A stretch of DNA of 29,445 nt, taken from the NCBI GenBank assembly GCA_034432855.1, contig DAOUBA010000097.1, positions 1-29,445 on the forward strand, written 5' to 3'. The translations under genes and the position numbers were made by a program. The notes beneath the pieces were generated by a model that was not told the origin of the DNA, searched no databases, and saw only the letters and a program-made list of their open reading frames with translations. Below, piece after piece: positions 21,778 to 29,445 of this stretch. Source of the stretch: DAOUBA01 sp034432855 (GTDB lineage Bacteria > Chloroflexota > Anaerolineae > B4-G1). The stretch's first letter is position 1. The number at the start of each line of letters is the position of its first letter.

Positions 21778-23301
21778 ATGAATCGCACCGTAGGGGCCTT
21801 TTTCCTCGCCATTCTCGTCGTCGCCGGTCTCGCGCTCGGCGCGATCGGGCTGGCGCTGGCGAGTCGCGCCTACCACCAGCGTTACGAGGGGCGCATCTAC
21901 CCCGGCGTCAATGTCTATGGTGTGGCCCTGGGCGGGTTGACCGTCGAGGAGGCCGTCGCCAGACTCCAGGCCGCCTTCCCCGACCCGGCCACGCTGCTCG
22001 TGACGTTGCGCGACGGCGAGCGCACCTGGAGCCGTTCTTGGGCCGACCTGGACATTCACATTGACCCGCAGGCAACCGCACAATTGGCCTACCAGGTGGG
22101 AAGATCGGGTTCTCAGAGACAGTACCGAGAGCAGTTGCGGGGGCTTCTCACCGGCTATCCCCTCTCCCCCGTTATCGTGCTTCCCGATCCGGCCCGCGCT
22201 ACCGCTGCGCTCGAGGCCCTGGCACCCGAAGTCGCCGTGCCGCCGGTGGACGCCGGGCTCGTCATCTCTCCTGACAGCGTCATCCCGGTGCCGGGCCGTG
22301 CAGGGCGGGAACTGGACGTAGAGGCTACCGTAGCCGGGCTGGCGCACGCTGTCCGCGTCGGCAGGGATGGGCTGGTCATCGAGTTGCTGACGCGCCAGGT
22401 GCCCCCGGCCATCGGTGACCCCGGCCCGGTGAAGGCCCAGGCCGAGGCGCTGCTGGCTCGACCATTCACCCTGACCGCCTATGACCCGCTGACCGGCTTT
22501 GGCGCGACGTGGACAGTGGAGACGGCAGTGGTGGCAACCTGGCTCGGTGTCCAGCCGGTCGAGGACGAGAACGGCGCACGGCTTGTGCTGACGGCGCACG
22601 AAGAGGCTATCCGCGCCTACCTGGAGAACCTGGGCAGCCAGTTGACCGAGGAGGTCGCGCTCGACGCTGAAGAGACGGCGCCAAGAGTGCGCGCAGCGCT
22701 CGAGGCCGGCGAAAGCCTGGCAACCGCCGCACTGATCCACCCACCGCACACCTACACCGTACAGCCAGGAGACACGTTGACCTCCATCGCGCGCGGGCAT
22801 GGATTCCCGGTCTGGTGGGTCGCCCAGGCCAACCCGGGCATTGACCTGAGGGCCCTGCACCCCGGCCAACAGATCGTCATCCCCTCTATAGACATCCTTT
22901 TCCCATACCCGCTGATTACCGAGCAGCGCATCGTGATAGACCTCTCCGACCAACACCTCTACGCCTACGAAGGGGACACGCTGGTCTACGATTTCCTATG
23001 CTCGACCGGCATCGCCTCCTCACCGACGATCACGGGCACTTTCCAGATATTGAGCAAGGAGGAGAACGCCTACGCTTCCAGTTGGGACCTGTGGATGCCG
23101 CACTTTATGGGCATCTACCGTTCCGGGCCGGATTTCACCAACGGCATTCACGGGTTGCCGACCCTCTCCAGCGGCGCCCGGCTTTGGGAGGGCTACCTGG
23201 GCCGCCCGGTCTCCTACGGCTGCATCGTCCTCGGCCTGGACGAAGCCGCCACGCTCTATAACTGGGCTGAACTGGGTACCCTCGTCGTCATCCGCGAATA
23301 A
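21778..23301 (+). CDS. Membrane-anchored L,D-transpeptidase with LysM domain
   Basis: A 507-aa cell-envelope protein. It has an N-terminal membrane anchor (about 6-30), a repeated alpha/beta region resembling the peptidoglycan-binding/VanW-associated domain (about 40-315; GVNVYGVALGGLTVEEAVAR), a LysM domain (about 323-370; YTVQPGDTLTSIARGHGFPV) and a YkuD catalytic domain (about 380-507). The YkuD residues H458 (GIHGLP) and C482 (VSYGCIVLG) are present. The usual histidine before GC is tyrosine here. YkuD enzymes form 3-3 peptidoglycan cross-links or attach proteins to the wall, an interesting feature in a phylum where many members lack a classic wall. The ATG 21778 is preferred; a GTG at 21766 would overlap its own ribosome site. 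Confidence 0.9.
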   Translation: MNRTVGAFFLAILVVAGLALGAIGLALASRAYHQRYEGRIYPGVNVYGVALGGLTVEEAVARLQAAFPDPATLLVTLRDGERTWSRSWADLDIHIDPQATAQLAYQVGRSGSQRQYREQLRGLLTGYPLSPVIVLPDPARATAALEALAPEVAVPPVDAGLVISPDSVIPVPGRAGRELDVEATVAGLAHAVRVGRDGLVIELLTRQVPPAIGDPGPVKAQAEALLARPFTLTAYDPLTGFGATWTVETAVVATWLGVQPVEDENGARLVLTAHEEAIRAYLENLGSQLTEEVALDAEETAPRVRAALEAGESLATAALIHPPHTYTVQPGDTLTSIARGHGFPVWWVAQANPGIDLRALHPGQQIVIPSIDILFPYPLITEQRIVIDLSDQHLYAYEGDTLVYDFLCSTGIASSPTITGTFQILSKEENAYASSWDLWMPHFMGIYRSGPDFTNGIHGLPTLSSGARLWEGYLGRPVSYGCIVLGLDEAATLYNWAELGTLVVIRE

Positions 23302-23348
23302 AGCTCCGCCCCCGTCCCTCGCCATTCGCCCATAGTACCTTTGCCCCA

Positions 23349-23377
23349 TTGACCGCAATTCATAAAAAACTTATAAT
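23349..23377 (+). promoter_or_regulatory. promoter of the signalling operon
   Basis: TTGACC (23349-23354), 17-bp spacer, perfect TATAAT (23372-23377). The start near 23384 leaves a 30-nt leader containing AGGAG before the GTG at 23414. Confidence 0.7.
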
Positions 23378-23413
23378 TCCTAAAGAGCAAGAAAATCCAG
23401 GAGAGCAACGAAA

Positions 23414-23641
23414 GTGGAAAACCAATCTCTGACCACAGGACAGGCCGCGCGCTACTGCTGCGTCTCGCAGGCCACCATCCTCAACTGGATCAAGAAAGGC
23501 AAACTCGCAGCCTACGCCACGCCCGGAGGCCATTACCGCATCCTGTTGCCCGACTTTATCTCCTTCCTCGAGACTTACAGAATGCCTGTAGACTCGGCGC
23601 TCAAGGCGCTTGCCACAGGGGGCGCGCAAGATGGCCGGTGA
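23414..23641 (+). CDS. small MerR/excisionase-type helix-turn-helix protein
   Basis: A 75-aa DNA-binding protein made of one HTH_17/BldC-like winged helix: LTTGQAARYCCVSQATILNW, then IKKGKLAAYATPGGHYRILL with the wing residues GGHYR, and LPDFISFLE. There is no effector or integrase partner nearby, so an excisionase role is unlikely. It starts at GTG 23414 with AGGAG upstream. Its end overlaps the next receiver gene by 11 bp, indicating coupled translation. This domain occurs fused to receivers in some bacteria, so the two proteins may function as a split response regulator (inference). Confidence 0.85.
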   Translation: MENQSLTTGQAARYCCVSQATILNWIKKGKLAAYATPGGHYRILLPDFISFLETYRMPVDSALKALATGGAQDGR

Positions 23642-24029
23642 AACGATCCTCCTCGTCGAAGATAGCGCGCTCAACCGCAAATTGGTCGAGACCGTGTTGC
23701 GCCCTCACGGTTATCGTCTGTTAACCGCCACCGACGGCGAAGAGGCCATTGCCCTTGCGACCCGCGAACGGCCCGACCTCATCCTGATGGACCTGCAATT
23801 GCCCCAAATCAGCGGCTATGATGCCATCCAGACCCTCAGGTCGCAGCCCGAGACCGCGCATATTCCTATCGCCGCCCTCACCGCCCACGCCATGGACTAT
23901 GAACGGCAGGAAGCGCTGGCCCTCGGCTGCGTGGATTACATCACCAAGCCGATCAACACCCGCACGTTTCCGGACCAGGTGAGGCGCTGCCTGGATACCC
24001 GCAACCGCCCTGAGACGGATACTCCATGA
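23631..24029 (+). CDS. single-domain response regulator
   Basis: A 132-aa DivK/CheY-like receiver. The acidic pair is E10-D11 (ILLVEDSALNRKL), the phospho-acceptor D54 (LILMDLQLPQISGYD), the switch residue T84 (IAALTAHAM) and the conserved lysine K106 (YITKPIN). It has no output domain. It overlaps the HTH gene (11 bp) and the kinase gene (ATGA at 24026-24029), so all three are translationally coupled and this is the likely phosphate acceptor of the kinase. The ATG at 23631 begins the conserved part. Confidence 0.93.
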   Translation: MAGETILLVEDSALNRKLVETVLRPHGYRLLTATDGEEAIALATRERPDLILMDLQLPQISGYDAIQTLRSQPETAHIPIAALTAHAMDYERQEALALGCVDYITKPINTRTFPDQVRRCLDTRNRPETDTP

Positions 24030-26986
24030 AGACCCGCCGCACACACTCGCGCCCAACTATTGGCCTGCTGACCGATTGGCTTGAACAAAGCTACCAGGCC
24101 ACCGTTTATTCCGGCGTGGCAAGCAAGGCACGGGAACAGGACGCCAACCTCGTTTGCTTCGTCGCCGGAGGACTCAACGAGCCTTACGAACGCATCGCCC
24201 AACGCAACGTGATCTACGATCTAGTGGACAAAGAAAGCGTGGACGGCCTGATCGTGGCTTCCGGCGACTTGAGCAATTACGTCACCCCCGAAGAGTTCAA
24301 AGCCTTCATCAACCGCTACAAGTCCCTACCCAGGGTCAGCATTGCACTGGAGCTAGAGGATGCTCCTAGCATCACGGTAGACAACAAAAAGGGCATGCAC
24401 GACGCGGTCGTCCACCTGATCGAAACGCACGGCCATCGTCGCATCGTCTTTATCTGTGGGCCGGAGGGTCACTCAGAAGCCGAAGCGCGGTATAGCGCCT
24501 ATGTCGAGGCGTTGACCGAGTGCGAAATACCGCTCGATCCTACGCTCGTGATACCCGGCGACTTTAGCCTGGACGGAGGAACGCGGGCAGCCTATACTAT
24601 GCTAGATGGGCGCGGGTTGCGTCCCGCGATTGACTTCGACGCAGTCATCGCGGCCAACGATGCCATGGCCATAAGTGTCCTGGAGGTACTGACCCGGCGC
24701 GGCATAAAGGTGCCCGACGACGTGGCCCTGGTGGGGTTTGACGATACGGAGGAAAGTCAACTCGTCCTCCCTCCGCTGACCACGGTGCGCCAACCAATGT
24801 ACGAACAGGGAAGGCAGGCCGCAGAATTGCTCCTTGCACTCTTGGCCGGCAAAGACGTGCCCGACCGGGTGACCCTACCCACCAAACTGGTCGTGCGCCA
24901 ATCGTGCGGCTGCTTTCCCCAAGAAGTTCTTCAAGTACCCGCAGGAACTGTCAGGCCAACGGGCCAACCGCTCCGCATCGCCTTGCCTGTCTGGAGAGAA
25001 TCCACCCTCTCCGCAATAGAAAAGGCCGGCGGCTCGGACGTCCTGACCCAGGCAGACCAGGAGAACCTGCTCGACGCCTTTGCCGCTTCATTAGAGTCCA
25101 GGTCACCGGAGATATTCCTGGGTACACTGGACAAGGCCCTGCGCCCGGCCATTGCGACAGGCCAGGACATGACAGCGTGGTATCATTTGCTCTCCATCGT
25201 ACGTCACAACACTCTTGCCTACCTCAGCCGTCGTGAAACCCTGCACCGGGCCGAGGACCTCTGGCATCAGGCCTTCGCACTCGTGGGCCTGGCAGCTCAG
25301 CAAGCGCAGAGATACCGGGCGTTTCACACAGAACAACAGACGGCCACACTGGGTGAGATCAATGCCGTTCTGGGTACGACCTTCGACATACCGGCCCTGA
25401 TGGACGCCATAGCCCGGGAATTGCCGCGCCTGAATATCCCCGGCTGTTACCTCGCTCTGTACGAGGAAGAAAAGGGTGTGCCCGCCAAGTGGTCCAGGCT
25501 GATGCTGGCATACAACGAAAACGGGCGCGTCGAACTGGAGCCCGGCGGGCGCCGCTTCCCCTCCCGGCGCCTGCTGCCGGTTGGCGTAGCGCCACCCGAA
25601 AGACGTTACACCTTAACGCTCATGCCGCTCTACTTTCAGGAGGATCACCTCGGCTTCGTCCTGTTCGAAACAGGGCTACAGATCCCCCGGGTATACGAGG
25701 TACTGTGCCGCCAGATCAGCAGCGCCCTCAAGGGGGCTCTGCTCTTGCGCTCCGAAAAGCGCGCCCTCCTGCTCCAAACCGCCGCCGAGGTCTCGCGTGC
25801 TGCCAGCAGCATCCTCGACCCCGACGAGTTGATCCGTCAAGTTGTGCAACTGGCCCGCGAGCGCTTCGACCTCTATTACGCCGGCCTGTTTCTGGTGGAC
25901 GAAAGCGGTCGCTGGGCTGTGCTCCGCGCCGGCACCGGCGAGGCCGGCCAGAAGATGCTCGAACAGGGCCACAAACTAGAGATCGGCGGCGCCTCGATGA
26001 TCGGCTGGTGCATCGCCAACAAGCGGGCGCGCATCGCGCTGGACGTCGGGGCGGAGGCAGTGCGTTTCGACAACCCCTTCCTCCCAGAGACGCGCTCCGA
26101 GTTGGCGCTGCCGCTCATCAGCCGCGGCGAGGCGATCGGCGCGCTCACCATCCAGAGCACCCGGGAGGTCGCCTTCAGTGAAGAAGACATCGCCGTCCTG
26201 CAGACGATGGCCGACCAGTTGGCCAACGCCATCACCAACGCGCGGCTGTACGAACAGGCCCAGCAGGAAATCGCCGAGCGCCAGCGGGCCGAAGCGGCGT
26301 TGGCGCAGCAGGCGCAGGAACTGACCGAATCCCTGGAACAGTTCGCCCGCGTCGCCGCCCACGACCTGCAGGAGCCGCTGCGCATGGTCGCCAGTTACGC
26401 CCAGTTGCTGGCGCAACGCTACAGGGGCCGGCTCGACCCGGAGGCAGATGAGTTCATCGGCTACGCCGTGGAGGGAGCCACCCGCATGCACCGGCTGATC
26501 AACGACCTGCTCGCCTACTGGCACATCAGCACCCGTGCTCAGACCATCGAGCCGGTAGACTGCTCCGCCCTCGTGGACCGCGTGCTCTCCAACCTCGACG
26601 GCGCGATTCAGGCTAGCGGCGCAACGGTGAACTGCGACCCCATGCCGACGGTGATGGCCGACGCCACACAACTGACGCAGGTATTCCAACACCTGCTCAT
26701 CAATGCGATCCAGTTCCGCGGCGAGCGCCCGCTGCAAATCCACATCTGCGCAGAACGTCAGGACGGCGCCTGGCGCTTCTCGGTGAGTGACAACGGCATC
26801 GGCATCGAGCCCCGGTACTTTGAGCGCATCTTCGCCCTGTTCCAGCCCCTCCAGAGGCAGAAGGAACATTCCGGCATCGGCCTGGCGATCTGTAAAAAGA
26901 TCGTCGAGCGCCACGGCGGGCGCATCTGGGTGGCATCCGAGCCCGGCAAGGGCTCGACTTTCTACTTCACCATCCCGCACAAATAG
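24026..26986 (+). CDS. Soluble hybrid sensor: LacI-type ligand-binding domain, GAF domains, histidine kinase
   Basis: A 986-aa protein with no signal peptide or membrane helix. Residues 9-296 are a type-1 periplasmic-binding-like domain of the LacI/GalR regulator kind (IGLLTDWLEQSYQATVYSGV, DGLIVASGDLSN, AVIAANDAMAISVLEVLTRR, VALVGFDDTEES, end VVRQSCGC), but without the LacI DNA-binding HTH. A helical linker follows (about 300-445), then a GAF-like region (about 448-575) and a clear GAF (about 578-745). After a coiled coil come HisKA with H779 in RVAAHDLQEPLR and a HATPase (N box LINAIQFRGE, G1 VSDNGIGIEP, G2 SGIGLAICKK). The kinase core is of the phytochrome/bacteriophytochrome type. It likely senses a cytosolic small molecule and phosphorylates the neighbouring receivers. 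It is coupled to the upstream receiver by ATGA; the next receiver starts 10 bp downstream. Confidence 0.92.
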   Translation: MKTRRTHSRPTIGLLTDWLEQSYQATVYSGVASKAREQDANLVCFVAGGLNEPYERIAQRNVIYDLVDKESVDGLIVASGDLSNYVTPEEFKAFINRYKSLPRVSIALELEDAPSITVDNKKGMHDAVVHLIETHGHRRIVFICGPEGHSEAEARYSAYVEALTECEIPLDPTLVIPGDFSLDGGTRAAYTMLDGRGLRPAIDFDAVIAANDAMAISVLEVLTRRGIKVPDDVALVGFDDTEESQLVLPPLTTVRQPMYEQGRQAAELLLALLAGKDVPDRVTLPTKLVVRQSCGCFPQEVLQVPAGTVRPTGQPLRIALPVWRESTLSAIEKAGGSDVLTQADQENLLDAFAASLESRSPEIFLGTLDKALRPAIATGQDMTAWYHLLSIVRHNTLAYLSRRETLHRAEDLWHQAFALVGLAAQQAQRYRAFHTEQQTATLGEINAVLGTTFDIPALMDAIARELPRLNIPGCYLALYEEEKGVPAKWSRLMLAYNENGRVELEPGGRRFPSRRLLPVGVAPPERRYTLTLMPLYFQEDHLGFVLFETGLQIPRVYEVLCRQISSALKGALLLRSEKRALLLQTAAEVSRAASSILDPDELIRQVVQLARERFDLYYAGLFLVDESGRWAVLRAGTGEAGQKMLEQGHKLEIGGASMIGWCIANKRARIALDVGAEAVRFDNPFLPETRSELALPLISRGEAIGALTIQSTREVAFSEEDIAVLQTMADQLANAITNARLYEQAQQEIAERQRAEAALAQQAQELTESLEQFARVAAHDLQEPLRMVASYAQLLAQRYRGRLDPEADEFIGYAVEGATRMHRLINDLLAYWHISTRAQTIEPVDCSALVDRVLSNLDGAIQASGATVNCDPMPTVMADATQLTQVFQHLLINAIQFRGERPLQIHICAERQDGAWRFSVSDNGIGIEPRYFERIFALFQPLQRQKEHSGIGLAICKKIVERHGGRIWVASEPGKGSTFYFTIPHK

Positions 26987-26996
26987 GAGTCCCACT

Positions 26997-27437
26997 ATGC
27001 TCCACAACACCCGTCCCATCGAAATCCTGATGATCGAAGATAACCCCGGCGACGTGCGGCTGACCCAGGAGGCCCTCAAGGAGAACAAGATGTACAACCG
27101 CCTGCATGTGGTCCGTGACGGGGTAGAAGCGATGGCCTTCCTGCGCCAGGAGGGCCGCTATGCCGACGCGCCCCGCCCAGACCTGATCCTGCTCGACCTG
27201 AACCTGCCCAAGAAGGACGGCCGCGAAGTGCTCGCCGAGATCAAGGCCGACGAAGATCTGAAGCGCATCCCCGTGGTCATTCTGACCTCCTCGCAGGCCG
27301 AAGAGGACGTCCTCAGGACGTACAACCTGCACGCCAACTGCTACGTCACCAAGCCGGTTGACCTCGACCAGTTCATCCGGGTAGTCAAATCCATCGAAGA
27401 GTTCTGGCTGACGATCGTCAAACTACCCAGGGAGTAG
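26997..27437 (+). CDS. Rcp1-like single-domain response regulator
   Basis: A 146-aa receiver of the Rcp1 group that partners phytochrome-type kinases. Features are E14-D15 (ILMIEDNPGDVRLTQEALKE), phospho-acceptor D67 (LILLDLNLPKKDGREVL), T97 (VVILTSSQAEEDV) and K119 (NCYVTKPVDL). A typical C-terminal helix containing FIRVVKSIEEFWLTIVKLP follows. The ATG at 26997 has AGGAG seven bases upstream and lies 10 bp after the kinase, whose core is of the matching type. The stop TAG lies within a perfect palindrome (27434-27460) that probably ends this transcript or dampens what follows. Confidence 0.94.
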   Translation: MLHNTRPIEILMIEDNPGDVRLTQEALKENKMYNRLHVVRDGVEAMAFLRQEGRYADAPRPDLILLDLNLPKKDGREVLAEIKADEDLKRIPVVILTSSQAEEDVLRTYNLHANCYVTKPVDLDQFIRVVKSIEEFWLTIVKLPRE

Positions 27438-27460
27438 GGGCGGGGTAACCCCGCCCCTAC
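27434..27460 (+). terminator. perfect intergenic palindrome after the Rcp1-like gene
   Basis: Arms GTAGGGGCGGGG (27434-27445) and CCCCGCCCCTAC (27449-27460) with a 3-base loop. The TAG stop of the upstream gene is at 27435-27437 inside the left arm. No T-tract follows. It is a second copy of the element at 13150-13176, with nearly the same sequence. Confidence 0.7.
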
Positions 27461-27485
27461 CTGGCGCGTCAACAAATTCTTTAGG

Positions 27486-27503
27486 ACACGGATGCACACG
27501 GAT
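27486..27503. repeat. short direct repeat ACACGGAT
   Basis: Two copies of ACACGGAT (27486-27493 and 27496-27503) separated by two bases, in the spacer between the two regulator genes. This is low-complexity intergenic filler with no evident role. Confidence 0.4.
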
Positions 27504-27547
27504 CGTAAACATAAAATCTTCATTCGGTTGCGGCGGGAGGCCGCGCT

Positions 27548-29445
27548 ATGGGGGAGAATCCCATCAAACTGCTGTTGATCGAAGACAATCCCGGAGACGT
27601 CCGCCTGCTGAAAGAGATGCTGGCGGAAGCCAGAGGGGTCTCGTTTGTCCTGGAATCCGCCGAGCGACTCTCGACAGGGTTGGAGCGGCTGGCAACTGGG
27701 GACATTGACATCGTTCTGGTAGACCTCTCGCTGCCGGACAGTAGTGGCGCGGCCACCTTCGCGCGGGTGCAGGCGCAGGCACCGCACGTGCCGATCGTCA
27801 TCCTGAGCGGCCTCGACGACGAAGAAGTCGCGCTCCAGGCAGTGCGCGCCGGCGCACAGGACTACCTGGTCAAGGGGCAGGTCAACAGCATCTTGTTGAC
27901 ACGCGCCATCCACTACGCCATCGAACGCAAAAAGGCCGACCTCAGGCAGATATACTATTTGCAGACGGAGCATGTGCTCCGCCGCATCTCCGGTCGCCTC
28001 ATGAACCCGCAGAACCTGGACCAGGCCATCAACGGGGCGCTGGGAGACATCGGCGACACACTGCACGCCGACCAGACGTACCTCGTCAAAATCAACGACG
28101 AGGCCAAGATGAGAGCTACCCACTTCTGGAGGGCCGTGGGGAACATGCCACCGGCCACAGAATGGTCCGACATAGATACCACCCCTCTCTCCTGGGCGAT
28201 GGAGAGACTGCGCGCCAACGAGGCCATTGCCGTCTCCGACGTCGGCCAGTTGCCGCCGCCGGAAAAGGCGATCCTCGAAGAGCGCGGCCTGCTCTCCACG
28301 TTAGCCGTTCCACTCTTTGCACACAGCACCCTCTATGGGTTTCTCGGCCTTGCCACGGCCAAACAGCAGCGCGAGTGGCAGAACGAGGAAATCGGTTTCC
28401 TGCGCAACGCCGCCGAGATCCTCGGCCGGGCGCTCGAACGCGCCCAGACCGAGCAGTTCCTGCATCAGCGCAACCTGGAACTGGCCACCCTCAACGTGGT
28501 AATCCAGGCGCTATCCGCCTCGTTGGAACTCAAAGACCTTCTGGACGAGGCGCTCTCGCGCACCATCTTCGCGCTGGGCTTTCCCGGCGGCCTGATCTAC
28601 CTGGCCGATGAGCGCAGCGGCGAGATGCACCTCCACAGTTACCATGGCCTGCCGATACCCGTCGTCGAACATCTCGATTCCCATCGGCTCGACGGCGCGC
28701 TGTGCGCCATCATCTGCCGGGAAGGTCGGCCCCTGGCTCTGGAGGACCTGAGCGCCAGCGCCCCCGTGGATGTCGGCGGTCTTTTGGAGGCAGGAATGCG
28801 GGCCTACGTGGGCGTGCCGATCTCTCACAAGGAGCGCGTTCTGGGTACGTTGTGTCTCTTCGACACCGAGCCCCACGCCATCTCCGAAAGCGATCGTGCG
28901 CTGCTTGTTGCCATCGGCCAGCAGATCGGCGTGGCGGTGGAAAACGCCCGCTTGTTCGAGGGCATGGTGCGCGAGCGCGAAGTGGCCCAGACGCTGCTCG
29001 ACACCGCCGAGGCCCTGAGCACGACGCTGGAGATTGATCAACTGCTGGAGCGGGTGCTGGACGAGTTGCAGAAGGTCGTGCCGTACGACGCCGCTGCCAT
29101 CTGCCGTCTGTACGAGGCGGACCTGGCACCTACCGCAGCATCGAACGACCACACCCTCACCGCCTGGATCGTCGCCTCCCGCGGTCTGCAATCTGCCCCC
29201 GCGCAGGGATTAAAGTGTGCAGGAACTCCATATCTACACCGCGTGGTACGCGAGCGCAGCCCGATCATCCTCCCCGACGTTCAGCAGGAACCCGGCTGGC
29301 ACCCCGTCGAGGGATTCGCCGCGGCGCGTTCGTGGCTGAGTGTGCCGCTGATCTCCCACGACAGGGTCATTGGCGTACTGATGACGGCCTCCTATCAGCC
29401 CGGTAAGTACGACGAAGAGACGGCGCGCCTGGCCCTCGCCTTTGC
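27548..29445 (+). CDS. REC-GAF-GAF-GAF signalling protein, C-terminus outside window
   Basis: At least 632 residues, continuing past the window end. Residues 1-125 are a receiver with E12-D13 (LLLIEDNPGDVRLLKEMLAE), phospho-acceptor D59 (IVLVDLSLPDSSG), S87 (IVILSGLDDEE) and K109 (DYLVKGQ). Three GAF-type sensor domains follow at about 145-300, 310-465 and 475-632. The second includes RAYVGVPISHKERVLGTLCL, and the third includes RSWLSVPLISHDRVIGVLMT. No output domain is seen; a histidine kinase, GGDEF or PP2C phosphatase beyond the edge are all possible. The ATG at 27548 is chosen because the receiver begins there; the ribosome site GGGAGG is about eight bases upstream. It may receive phosphate from the kinase at 24026-26986. 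Confidence 0.9.
   Translation, partial: MGENPIKLLLIEDNPGDVRLLKEMLAEARGVSFVLESAERLSTGLERLATGDIDIVLVDLSLPDSSGAATFARVQAQAPHVPIVILSGLDDEEVALQAVRAGAQDYLVKGQVNSILLTRAIHYAIERKKADLRQIYYLQTEHVLRRISGRLMNPQNLDQAINGALGDIGDTLHADQTYLVKINDEAKMRATHFWRAVGNMPPATEWSDIDTTPLSWAMERLRANEAIAVSDVGQLPPPEKAILEERGLLSTLAVPLFAHSTLYGFLGLATAKQQREWQNEEIGFLRNAAEILGRALERAQTEQFLHQRNLELATLNVVIQALSASLELKDLLDEALSRTIFALGFPGGLIYLADERSGEMHLHSYHGLPIPVVEHLDSHRLDGALCAIICREGRPLALEDLSASAPVDVGGLLEAGMRAYVGVPISHKERVLGTLCLFDTEPHAISESDRALLVAIGQQIGVAVENARLFEGMVREREVAQTLLDTAEALSTTLEIDQLLERVLDELQKVVPYDAAAICRLYEADLAPTAASNDHTLTAWIVASRGLQSAPAQGLKCAGTPYLHRVVRERSPIILPDVQQEPGWHPVEGFAAARSWLSVPLISHDRVIGVLMTASYQPGKYDEETARLALAF

Noticed and set aside
21553..22956. 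467-codon - strand frame antisense to the L,D-transpeptidase
   Set aside because: Low-complexity Gly/Arg/Gln-rich translation spanning the hairpin cluster, with no recognisable domain.
23414..23641. Excisionase of a mobile element
   Set aside because: The HTH type is shared with excisionases, but no integrase, att-like repeats or phage genes are near, and the gene is fused by overlap to a two-component operon.
25976..27097. 373-codon - strand frame antisense to the sensor kinase
   Set aside because: Mirror of kinase codons; no domain, promoter or ribosome site.

Overview
The window looks like a chromosomal segment from a GC-rich member of the Chloroflexota, probably Anaerolineae-like. The assignment rests on gene content and style, not on a marker phylogeny. 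Supporting signs are the C-terminal LPIVMRN-type tail on a secreted CAP protein, a single-gene type 2 IPP isomerase next to acpP, YibE/F, SPFH and Rcp1-like regulators, and intergenic spaces filled with short palindromes. I see no rRNA, insertion sequence, CRISPR array or prophage.

Layout. 1-2069 (-): the first 689 codons of Lon protease, cut by the window edge. 2198-9795 (mostly -): an iron and metal homeostasis block with feoA-feoB and a DUF364 metal-chelation protein, a Fur regulator co-transcribed with a HypA-like zinc-ribbon protein, and an MbfA-like ferritin/VIT1 protein followed by YibE/F and OsmC. This block also holds decayed genes: an isoprenylcysteine-methyltransferase remnant, a truncated metallo-beta-lactamase gene fused tail-to-tail to osmC, and a probable frameshift at the end of the DUF364 gene. 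9898-11191 (+): a secreted CAP/SCP protein. 11280-11360 (-): tRNA-Leu(GAG). 11390-13153 (+): plsX and a NERD-like membrane protein. 13180-14776 (-): an SPFH protein with a helical partner. 15079-15601 (-): a small Cys-rich DUF6485 protein and acpP. 15677-16809 (+): fni, divergent from acpP. 16906-17495: a truncated receiver fragment facing a complete single-domain response regulator. 17669-19729 (-): uvrB. 19771-21583 (+): two tandem paralogous anchored proteins of unknown function, the second frameshifted. 21584-23301 (+): a hairpin cluster and an L,D-transpeptidase. 23349-29445 (+): a signalling locus with a small HTH protein, a receiver, a 986-aa soluble sensor kinase with a LacI-type ligand-binding domain, an Rcp1-like receiver, a second palindrome, and a REC-GAF-GAF-GAF protein cut by the window end.

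How the genes fit together. FeoAB would import ferrous iron, Fur would sense it, and the MbfA-like protein would remove or store excess; the HypA-like/Fur transcript has a consensus promoter with a Fur-box-like site over its start. PlsX, AcpP and Fni supply acyl-phosphate, acyl carrier and isoprenoid units for membranes. The two divergent promoters serving these lipid genes have -35 elements that touch or overlap on opposite strands. The signalling locus links a small-molecule binding domain to phosphotransfer, with the HTH protein as possible DNA-binding output.

The most notable observations are the soluble LacI-like sensor kinase operon, the back-to-back promoter palindrome between acpP and fni, palindromes that contain the stop codons of several genes, and several gene-decay junctions.
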